Shown here in pieces: positions 6,916 through 13,075 of a DNA stretch of 20,821 bases. Each line of letters opens with the position of its first letter. Position 1 is the stretch's first letter. The stretch covers positions 1-20,821 of the IMG/VR virus record IMGVR_UViG_3300020051_000999. One strand, 5' to 3'. The DNA comes from a virus. Position numbers and translations under genes: made by a program. The notes under the pieces are model-generated. The model saw nothing but the letters and a program-made list of their open reading frames with translations. It made no database searches and was not told where the DNA came from.

Positions 6916-8343
6916 ATGGAAATATATAAATCAGAAATAGAGGCCGGATTATCCGACCTTCTACAGAATAATAGTGTCGCATATTGCGCTCAAGCTAATC
7001 TTCATAAGGGTAGTATCGAGGCCGCTAAGGTTGTCATATCCGATGTTGATGTGCTTGAGAAGGTAATAGCTCAAAACAAGGACCAAATGGATTTATATTA
7101 TCTTGAGTCCGTATTAGTTTCTACCGGCTGGAACAAAAATGATGACGTTTTTGATCCTCAAGAAACTTGGGCTGCTAGAAATACCCCAGAAGACAAACAA
7201 TTCAATTTTATGCACAATGAAGATGACATCATTGGACATATAACTGGCAGTTATGTCGTTGACCACGAGGGTAATCAGCTTTCGCAAGAAGAAAAACCTG
7301 AGCAGTTTGATATTATTACTCAGGCGGTTCTTTATACTAGCTGGTCTGGAGAAGAAAAGCGCGAGCGCATGAATAAGATCATCGCAGAAATCGAAGAGGG
7401 TAAATGGTTCGTTTCGATGGAGTGTCTTTTTCCGGCCTTTGATTACGCTCTGCAAACGGCAGAAGGTCAAACAAAAATCATAGAAAGAAATGAAGCCTCT
7501 GCTTTCCTAACGAAGCATTTGAGGGCTTACGGTGGGGAAGGTACTTACGAAAACTATAGAATTGGCAGATTATTACGAAACTTAGCATTCTCTGGTAAAG
7601 GTCTTGTTTCAAAACCTGCTAATCCGCGTAGTATTATTTTGGACAAGAGTGAATATTTTGACGAATCAAAATCACAAACGTTAACTATTTCTTCAATCAA
7701 GGAGATGAAAATGTCAGATCACGATAAGCAGATCGAAGATTTGCGAGCAGAGTTGGCAGAAGCAAAAGCTGCTAACGAAGCACTAAAAGGGCAGGTTGTT
7801 GCAGAGCAGCAGTCTGAGTTTGAAGCCAAGATCCAAGCTTTAGAAGCTACTATTGCGGAGCAAGCTGGCACAATCGAGGCAAAAGACGCAACGATTGCGG
7901 AGCAGGCTGAAGCAATCAAGAATGGCGAAGAAGACATGAAAAATAAAATGGATGAGCTTCGCGAGATGAAAAAGAAAGAGGCCATGATGAAGCGTAAGGC
8001 ACAGCTAGAAGAAGCTGGTCTTGACGCCGAAGAAGCTTCTGCTACTGTCGAGTCTTTTGATGGCGTAAACGATGAAGCTTTCGAGGCTGTCGTTGCTGTC
8101 ATGAAGAAAAAGTATGCTAAAGAGTACGACGACAAAAAAGAAAAAGAAGAAAAAGACGCTAAGGCGGAAATCGAAGAAGAGCTTGATGCAGCAGAAGCTA
8201 GCGAAGAAGTTCTTGAAGAGGCGGAAGCATCGGAAGAAGTGGCTATTTCTGAAGTAGAACCAGAAGTTGATCCAGCAGAGTCGCTCCGCAGTGTTGCAAG
8301 CGAATGGATTGGTTCTTTCTTGCAATCAACACCAAAAAAATAA
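6916..8343 (+). CDS. prohead protease with C-terminal scaffold domain
   Basis: A 475-aa two-part protein. Residues 1-250 resemble the prohead serine protease family: His100 in NFMHNEDDIIGHI and Ser167 in WFVSMECLFP fit the catalytic His and Ser positions. Residues 266-475 are a long acidic, Ala/Glu/Lys-rich coiled coil with a short duplicated motif (ATIAEQA at about 313 and 328), typical of an internal scaffold that is digested during head maturation. The extreme C-terminus SLRSVASEWIGSFLQ could be the capsid-binding end. The start at 6916 has GGAGG eight bases upstream; the earlier TTG and ATG do not. A strong internal ribosome site and ATG at 7711 can make the scaffold part alone. Protease identification rests on motif placement and context between portal and capsid genes. 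Confidence 0.9.
   Translation: MEIYKSEIEAGLSDLLQNNSVAYCAQANLHKGSIEAAKVVISDVDVLEKVIAQNKDQMDLYYLESVLVSTGWNKNDDVFDPQETWAARNTPEDKQFNFMHNEDDIIGHITGSYVVDHEGNQLSQEEKPEQFDIITQAVLYTSWSGEEKRERMNKIIAEIEEGKWFVSMECLFPAFDYALQTAEGQTKIIERNEASAFLTKHLRAYGGEGTYENYRIGRLLRNLAFSGKGLVSKPANPRSIILDKSEYFDESKSQTLTISSIKEMKMSDHDKQIEDLRAELAEAKAANEALKGQVVAEQQSEFEAKIQALEATIAEQAGTIEAKDATIAEQAEAIKNGEEDMKNKMDELREMKKKEAMMKRKAQLEEAGLDAEEASATVESFDGVNDEAFEAVVAVMKKKYAKEYDDKKEKEEKDAKAEIEEELDAAEASEEVLEEAEASEEVAISEVEPEVDPAESLRSVASEWIGSFLQSTPKK
7699..7713 (+). promoter_or_regulatory. internal ribosome binding site and start codon for the scaffold
   Basis: AAGGAG at 7699-7704 stands six bases before ATG 7711, in frame with the surrounding protease gene. 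It is as strong as the ribosome sites of the capsid and decoration genes, and falls exactly at the junction of the protease part and the coiled-coil part. Confidence 0.65.
7711..8343 (+). CDS. nested scaffold protein (internal in-frame start)
   Basis: A likely second product of the protease gene: 210 aa starting MSDHDKQIEDLRAELAEAK and sharing the same frame and stop. It is an acidic coiled coil with charged heptads in its first 100 residues, a helical region around LEEAGLDAEEASATVESF, and a very acidic tail. Lambda makes its scaffold Nu3 from an internal start within the protease gene C in the same way. The evidence here is the ribosome site, the domain boundary and that precedent. Extra scaffold over protease would be useful because only a few protease copies are needed per head. 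Expression from this start is not proven by sequence alone. Confidence 0.62.
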   Translation: MSDHDKQIEDLRAELAEAKAANEALKGQVVAEQQSEFEAKIQALEATIAEQAGTIEAKDATIAEQAEAIKNGEEDMKNKMDELREMKKKEAMMKRKAQLEEAGLDAEEASATVESFDGVNDEAFEAVVAVMKKKYAKEYDDKKEKEEKDAKAEIEEELDAAEASEEVLEEAEASEEVAISEVEPEVDPAESLRSVASEWIGSFLQSTPKK

Positions 8344-8368
8344 TTAATTTTTCTAAAGGAGATAAATA

Positions 8369-8860
8369 ATGGCTCTTAAATCAGATAGAAGTGTTCTAGA
8401 TACTGACATTTCGTTCTTCATGAACGAAGCAGCTACCAGAGGCGGCGTTGCTTCTGTTAGCACTGGAGGCTCTGGAGCAGCTATGGATCAAGGCGAGGCT
8501 TTGGTTACTTACGCTGCGCTACCATCCGGTGCTGTTCCTGTTGGACTCTTGTTGAACGATATGGTCAATATTGACCTTACTCGTCAGCATCTTAACCAGC
8601 ACAAAGATGAAGTTCAGAAAGGCGGCAAGGTTACTCTTCTTCGCAAGGGTTATGTTGTGACTAGCAATCTAGAAGGCACCAGTCCAAGCGCTGGCGATCC
8701 TGCTTACGTTGCTCACAGCGGAAACTTGGCCACCAGCGATCTTTCGAGTGACGATACTGATGATGACGGTTCGACCAGACTTGTTGGTAGATTCCTTTCT
8801 GGTGTAGATCAGGACGGTTATGCTAAAGTTTACATCGACCTTCCTAACACAAACGTATAA
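8369..8860 (+). CDS. capsid decoration (cement) protein, probable
   Basis: A 163-aa protein placed directly before the major capsid gene with a strong AAAGGAG seven bases before the ATG. The N-terminus (residues 1-35) is Ser/Gly-rich. The rest is beta-rich with VGLLLNDMVNIDL, GGKVTLLRKGYVVTSNL, SAGDPAYVAHSG, VGRFLSGVDQDGYAKVYIDL. This pattern of short strands ending in a VGRFL...GYAKVYI segment is typical of phage head decoration proteins encoded next to the capsid gene. It probably binds the outer capsid surface and stabilises the expanded shell. The family assignment is from pattern and position, and a minor structural role elsewhere in the head is possible. Confidence 0.75.
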   Translation: MALKSDRSVLDTDISFFMNEAATRGGVASVSTGGSGAAMDQGEALVTYAALPSGAVPVGLLLNDMVNIDLTRQHLNQHKDEVQKGGKVTLLRKGYVVTSNLEGTSPSAGDPAYVAHSGNLATSDLSSDDTDDDGSTRLVGRFLSGVDQDGYAKVYIDLPNTNV

Positions 8861-8886
8861 TTAAATTATAAAAGGAGATACTTAAC

Positions 8887-9891
8887 ATGTCGATTAAAGA
8901 AAGACCATCAGCAGAATTCATTGAACTGCTAAAGCGCTCTGGCGCTTCTGATAAAGCTGTCGCTATCGAAGCACAGCGCGAAATCGCCAAGGCTCTTGAG
9001 CTTCCTTTGAGAAAGGGTGTTCTGTTTGGCGATGTTGTTACCTCGATTTTCGAGACAATGCCTCTTGAGCCGGGCGCTTCTCCAGAGTTTCCTTTGGACT
9101 TGCTTTCACCCGGAAGCGAAGTAGATCACATCGCTTACACTAATCCCGGAAACGGACGTATTCCTGAGCGTCACGTTGAAGGTGATTACGTCATGGTTAA
9201 CACCTACGGCATTTCTAGCTCGATTGACTTCTTGCTAAAATATGCTCGTGAGGCAAACTGGAACGTAGTCGCTCGCGCGATGCAAGTTCTTGAGTCTTCT
9301 TTCGTTAAGAAGATCAACGACGACGGATGGCACACCCTTTTGGCTGCCGCTGTTGATCGTAACATCTTGGTTTACGATGCCGATGCGGCTGCTGGTCAGT
9401 TCACCAAGCGTCTTGTAAGCCTTATGAAGACCGTTATGCGTCGTAATGGCGGCGGTAACAGTGTTACCGCTCCCGGACGTTTGACCGATCTTTACTGCTC
9501 GCCAGAAGCTATCGAAGACATCCGCAACTGGGGTGTCGATCAGCTTGACGAAGTTAGCCGTAGAGAAATCTACGTTGCTGGCGACGACGGTCCTGCAATC
9601 ACCAGAATCTTTGGTGTTAACTTGCACGACTTGTTCGAGTTTGGCGATAATCAAGAGTATCAGTCGTACTTCACGACCGATCTTGGCGGATCGCTTCAGG
9701 GTGGCGACGTTGAGCTTGTTATCGGCTTGGATCAAGGCGCTAGCGACAGCTTCGTTATGCCAGTCAAGCGTGAAGTTGAAATCTTTGAAGACGAAACTCT
9801 TCATCGTCATCAGCGACAAGGTTACTACGGATTCGCAGAAATGGGCTTTGGTGTCCTCGACAACCGAAGAGTTCTTGCTGGCTCCTTCTAG
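8887..9891 (+). CDS. major capsid protein
   Basis: A 334-aa HK97-fold capsid subunit. Supporting features are the long spine-like helix at about 126-154 (NVVARAMQVLESSFVKKIND), the P-domain-like GRLTDLYCSPEAIEDIRNW (198-216), and the position after portal, protease/scaffold and decoration genes. The ribosome site AAAGGAG is strong and a terminator follows 28 bases after the stop. Codon use differs from the neighbours: 17 of 22 arginines use CGN codons, mostly CGT or CGC, whereas the portal and terminase favour AGA/AGG. That is the pattern expected of a very highly expressed protein. The skewed codons also create long open frames on other frames over this gene, which are not genes. No N-terminal delta domain is seen, in keeping with a separate scaffold. 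Confidence 0.93.
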   Translation: MSIKERPSAEFIELLKRSGASDKAVAIEAQREIAKALELPLRKGVLFGDVVTSIFETMPLEPGASPEFPLDLLSPGSEVDHIAYTNPGNGRIPERHVEGDYVMVNTYGISSSIDFLLKYAREANWNVVARAMQVLESSFVKKINDDGWHTLLAAAVDRNILVYDADAAAGQFTKRLVSLMKTVMRRNGGGNSVTAPGRLTDLYCSPEAIEDIRNWGVDQLDEVSRREIYVAGDDGPAITRIFGVNLHDLFEFGDNQEYQSYFTTDLGGSLQGGDVELVIGLDQGASDSFVMPVKREVEIFEDETLHRHQRQGYYGFAEMGFGVLDNRRVLAGSF

Positions 9892-9918
9892 TAATTATCG
9901 CTCGAAGAAAAAAAATGC

Positions 9919-9950
9919 AAAGCCGTTCCTTTTGGGGCGGCTTTCTTTTT
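9919..9950 (+). terminator. rho-independent terminator after the capsid gene
   Basis: An 11-pair stem with left arm AAAGCCGTTCC (9919-9929) and right arm GGGGCGGCTTT (9934-9944), including two G-U pairs, closed by a TTTT loop and followed by CTTTTT. It ends the head-gene transcript and separates it from the fibre genes. Confidence 0.92.
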
Positions 9951-9969
9951 AAATTGTGTATAATCTATA
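9951..9969 (+). promoter_or_regulatory. promoter-like element before the fibre block
   Basis: AAATTGTGTATAATCTATA starts immediately after the terminator T-run. It contains a perfect TATAAT (9959-9964) preceded by TTGTG, as in the related elements at 4719 and 6882. No -35 hexamer is evident because the upstream bases are the terminator stem. Its place right after a terminator and before the fibre genes makes this the best of the three promoter candidates. Confidence 0.55.
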
Positions 9970-9995
9970 TAGAGGTTTTACATAAGGAGATATTA

Positions 9996-10217
9996 ATGTT
10001 TGGAGGCTCATCGTTTTCAGAGCTTTCTTTCGCTGAAATACCAAAACTAAAAGAAGGTATTCAGGGCAGTAGCGAAGTAGCAATACATTTCAATAAATCA
10101 TTTTTAACATTTGTCATGCAGCTTAACCAGCAGGCAGATTTCGATCTCGCTATAAACAGTCAACAGGATCATTCATTAGAAATAAATAAACAAATAGAAT
10201 TCTCTGTAGAGAGGTAG
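9996..10217 (+). CDS. small virion-associated protein, unknown
   Basis: A 73-aa protein that I do not recognise beyond its style. It begins MFGGSSFSELSFAEIPKL, an aromatic/Ser-rich N-terminus that resembles short structural proteins found next to fibre genes in other phages. The rest is polar and Gln-rich (QLNQQADFDLAINSQQDH), probably beta or helical with no membrane segment. The ATG at 9996 has AAGGAG six bases upstream, and in-frame codons before it overlap the terminator and promoter-like element, so 9996 is the start. The next gene starts two bases after its stop. A role as linker or cofactor of the following fibre is a guess. Confidence 0.8.
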   Translation: MFGGSSFSELSFAEIPKLKEGIQGSSEVAIHFNKSFLTFVMQLNQQADFDLAINSQQDHSLEINKQIEFSVER

Positions 10218-10219
10218 AA

Positions 10220-13075
10220 ATGGCTCGCAAGGTCTATGATAGAGTAAAAGAGTATACCGCCTCTACAGGTATTGGTGGTATTTCTTTCATTGGCGCCTTT
10301 ACTGGTTTTCAAAGTTTTGATAGTGTATTTACTAGTGGTGACACTACTTTTTATGTAATAGAAGAGCATAATCAGTGGGAAGTTGGTATTGGTACATACG
10401 GCTCTCACAACCTAGAGCGTGATACCGTTTTAAGTAGCTCTAATAATGGCAGCAAAATAAATCTCACCGGCAGCGGTGTTGTGTCTGTCACTTATCCAGC
10501 TTCTCAGGTTTTCTTTGCAGATGATGTTGTTGATGTTTCTGGTGTCGCGTACTATGCTAGCGGTCAAGCTGTAGAAAATGAACTACAGATAGCTTCTGTT
10601 AGCGGTTGGGCCAAATATTATGTTGAAAATCAAGACCATAGTGCAACAGCTGTTTCTGGTTGGGCTTCTTCTGAGATAGATCAGCTATATCTAGATGACG
10701 ACCACGTATCTGGTATTGCCTACTATGCAAGCGGTCAGGCTGTTCTGAATCAGGGCGATATTGCCTCTGTCTCCGGTTTGATTGGTGACGCAGACTTTCT
10801 TCCCGGAGCCACTGGCGCTCTAATAGATCAAAATACTCAGCAAATAGCTTCCGTGTCAGGATGGTCTCAGGTTTACGTTGATAATGGCGATGCTGCCGTT
10901 AGTGGGTGGACGCAGTCTGGATTGGATGGCTTGACGGGAGATTTGTCTTCTCTGAGCGGCTGGACTCAATCTGGATTAGATACCGTTGTTTCCGACTTAG
11001 GTTCTGTGAGCGGTTGGGCGCAGTCTGGTTTAGATGGTCTAACTAGCGATCTGGCTTCTGTTAGCGGATGGACTCAATCTGGTTTAGATTCTGTTGTTTC
11101 TGATCTAGCATCCGTTAGCGGATGGACTCAATCTGGATTAGACGATTTAACTAGTGATCTTACTTCTGTTAGCGGATGGACGCAGTTTGGATTAGATTCT
11201 GTTGTCTCGGATCTCGCCTCCGTGAGTGGATGGACAACCGATAATTTTAATACGATCAATACAGACGTTGATTATGTTTCTGGCATAGCTTCTTATGCTA
11301 GTGGTCAAGCTATTCAGAACGAAAGCGATATTGCTGCCGTATCAGGTCTTATCGGCGTTGCTGACTTTTTGCCGGGTGCCACTGGAGCATTAATAGATCA
11401 AAATTCAGAAGATATAGCCACGGCGTCTGGCGCTCTTAGAGATTCAATAAATCAAAACATATTAGACATAGCCTCTGTATCCGGCCTGCTTACTCCGAGC
11501 GGAACAGATTTTTCTTTTTCTAATGCTATTTTGACATATTTCAATAGCGCTGGTGGAAGTTTTGAGGTTGATCTTTCTAGCATTAGTGGCGATGTTTATG
11601 CTATGATTGTTGATGGGGCGCCCACAACACTTGATACTCTTAATGAGATTGCCGAAGCTTTAAATGACGATGAAAATATAGCGAACACCCTAACAACACT
11701 CATAGCAACCACAAGCGGCAATTTACAATCTCAAATAACAGACAATTTAAACGATCTTTCTTCAACTTCTGGTTATTTTGAAACTAGAGTAGATGGCGCT
11801 GATGCTGAGATATTAGCGGTCAGCGGCTGGTCAGACAGCACATTCTCCACTCTTTTGCAAATGGAATATGTCTCTGGTATTGCGACATATGCATCTGGTA
11901 AAAGTGTTACCGGTACTCCTAGCGGTGTTCTTTTCTTTGATGATGCCGGTTCTGTAACGGGTAATAGTTCGTTTATATTCGACGGGGCGAATGTTACTTT
12001 AGATGGATATATTGACGCAAGCGGCGAAAGGGTTGTAACTAGTCCTGATATTCATCATCTTGTTCAGTTAACTCAGGCTGAGTATGATGCCATTACCCCA
12101 GATTCTGCCACGTTTTATATTATAACAGATGCCCCGTCTGTGTCTGGGTATTTTGAGTCTAGAGTTTCTCAAAATGAAACAGATATTGTTGCCGTTTCTG
12201 GTATTGCGGCATACGCTTCTGGGAATAGTATTTCTGGCAATCCTAGTGGTATTCTTTTCTTTGATGATACTGGGGCCGTTACCGGAAACAATTCACTAAT
12301 ATTTGACGGTCAAAGCATTACGCTTGATGGAACTATATTTGCTACTGGTGAAAGAGTAATTACTAGTGATGAAATATTTCACATAAAACAATTAACACAG
12401 GCTGAATACGACGCCTCAACTCCAGATTCTTCTACATTCTATATCATAACAGACGCTAGCGAAGACGCTGCTATTTCTGGATATTTTGAATCTAGGGCTG
12501 ATAATGCGGATACCAATATAACGGCTGTTTCTGGAATAGCCGCTTACGCTTCTGGAAACACTATCACTGGAACCCCAAGTGGTATATTGTTCTTCGATAA
12601 TTCTGGTTCTGTTAGCGGTAGCAACACATTAATATATGATGGCGTAGATGTAGCGCTTAGTGGTAATATTACCGCTAGCGGAAAAAGAGTTATTAGTAGT
12701 GATGAAATATATCATATTAAACAGCTCACACAAGCCGAATACGATGTCATAACACCAGACGCCGCCACTTTTTATATTATTACAGATCCAGACATAGAAG
12801 GTCCGGTTGTACAGCCATACAGAGAAGTTTCATCAAACACGACGATTCTTACTTCTGATTATACTATAAACGCCACCGCTGGGTCGGTTCTTACTTTGCC
12901 AACAGCCGTAGGTAATGGTGGATTGATGTTTAATATTAAAAATACAAGTACTGGAAATGTAATAGTTAGTGGTGTTGCCGGAGAAACATTAGATGGTGAT
13001 ACGTCCTTTGAAATAAGTACTCAATATCAGTCTATTAAGGTACAATCAACTAACTCTAATTGGATTATCTTATAA
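10220..13075 (+). CDS. large repetitive fibre protein
   Basis: A 951-aa fibre built from modules. Residues 1-100 (MARKVYDRVKEYTASTG..., GAFTGFQSFDSV, HNQWEVGIGTY, LERDTVLSSSNNGS) match the N-terminal anchor domain common to many phage fibre-like proteins. Residues 110-430 carry repeated VSG(I/W/L) motifs, including an 18-aa tandem array. Around 470-500 the segment VDGAPTTLDTLNEIAEALND is a frequent tail-fibre shaft motif. Residues 551 to about 857 hold three copies of a ~110-aa module containing PSGILFFDD, IFDG and LTQAEYDAxTPDxxTFYIITD. The C-terminal ~85 residues form a beta domain ending in NSNWIIL. GAGG lies five bases before the ATG. It probably forms a trimeric fibre on tail or capsid; which site is unclear because it follows the capsid gene. 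Confidence 0.9.
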   Translation: MARKVYDRVKEYTASTGIGGISFIGAFTGFQSFDSVFTSGDTTFYVIEEHNQWEVGIGTYGSHNLERDTVLSSSNNGSKINLTGSGVVSVTYPASQVFFADDVVDVSGVAYYASGQAVENELQIASVSGWAKYYVENQDHSATAVSGWASSEIDQLYLDDDHVSGIAYYASGQAVLNQGDIASVSGLIGDADFLPGATGALIDQNTQQIASVSGWSQVYVDNGDAAVSGWTQSGLDGLTGDLSSLSGWTQSGLDTVVSDLGSVSGWAQSGLDGLTSDLASVSGWTQSGLDSVVSDLASVSGWTQSGLDDLTSDLTSVSGWTQFGLDSVVSDLASVSGWTTDNFNTINTDVDYVSGIASYASGQAIQNESDIAAVSGLIGVADFLPGATGALIDQNSEDIATASGALRDSINQNILDIASVSGLLTPSGTDFSFSNAILTYFNSAGGSFEVDLSSISGDVYAMIVDGAPTTLDTLNEIAEALNDDENIANTLTTLIATTSGNLQSQITDNLNDLSSTSGYFETRVDGADAEILAVSGWSDSTFSTLLQMEYVSGIATYASGKSVTGTPSGVLFFDDAGSVTGNSSFIFDGANVTLDGYIDASGERVVTSPDIHHLVQLTQAEYDAITPDSATFYIITDAPSVSGYFESRVSQNETDIVAVSGIAAYASGNSISGNPSGILFFDDTGAVTGNNSLIFDGQSITLDGTIFATGERVITSDEIFHIKQLTQAEYDASTPDSSTFYIITDASEDAAISGYFESRADNADTNITAVSGIAAYASGNTITGTPSGILFFDNSGSVSGSNTLIYDGVDVALSGNITASGKRVISSDEIYHIKQLTQAEYDVITPDAATFYIITDPDIEGPVVQPYREVSSNTTILTSDYTINATAGSVLTLPTAVGNGGLMFNIKNTSTGNVIVSGVAGETLDGDTSFEISTQYQSIKVQSTNSNWIIL
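10706..10860 (+). repeat. direct repeat A1 flanking the 18-aa array
   Basis: Encodes VSGIAYYASGQAVLNQGDIA followed by VSGLIGDADFLPGATGALIDQN. A diverged copy lies 570 bases downstream at 11276-11427, with the tandem 18-aa array in between. Confidence 0.8.
10895..11218 (+). repeat. tandem array of six 54-base (18-aa) units
   Basis: Six units of 18 codons, consensus SVSGWTQSGLDSVVSDLA, in the fibre gene, followed by a seventh partial unit. Unit ends alternate between an LTSDL type and a VVSDL type, so the true higher-order unit is 36 aa (108 bases). Confidence 0.9.
11276..11427 (+). repeat. direct repeat A2 flanking the 18-aa array
   Basis: Encodes VSGIASYASGQAIQNESDIA followed by VSGLIGVADFLPGATGALIDQN, the partner of the repeat at 10706-10860. 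Protein identity is high, especially across LPGATGALIDQN. Confidence 0.8.
11870..12792 (+). repeat. three tandem ~110-aa fibre modules
   Basis: Copies begin at 11870, 12194 and 12527 (108, 111 and about 89 codons). Each runs VSGIAxYASG, PSGxLFFDD, a (F/Y)DG strand, ASGxRV and LTQAEYDAxTPDxxTFYIITD. The third copy lacks the FESR linker and passes directly into the C-terminal domain. Confidence 0.88.

Noticed and set aside
7719-8325. Minus-strand open frames opposite the scaffold region
   Set aside because: They mirror the Ala/Glu/Lys repeats of the coiled coil and read as runs of Ser, Phe and Ala.
9235-9819. 194-aa open frame on the minus strand opposite the capsid gene
   Set aside because: It follows from the skewed codon use of the capsid gene, has no ribosome site, and lies on the strand with no other genes.
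9533-9952. 139-aa + strand open frame in another frame of the capsid gene
   Set aside because: It runs through the capsid stop and the terminator stem and has Ser/Leu/Thr-rich low-information sequence.
9915-9995. Upstream start for the 73-aa protein
   Set aside because: Codons before 9996 cover the terminator and promoter-like element; AAGGAG fits ATG 9996.
10895-11218. CRISPR-like array from evenly spaced repeats
   Set aside because: The 54-base units are contiguous in-frame codons of the fibre gene with no spacers.
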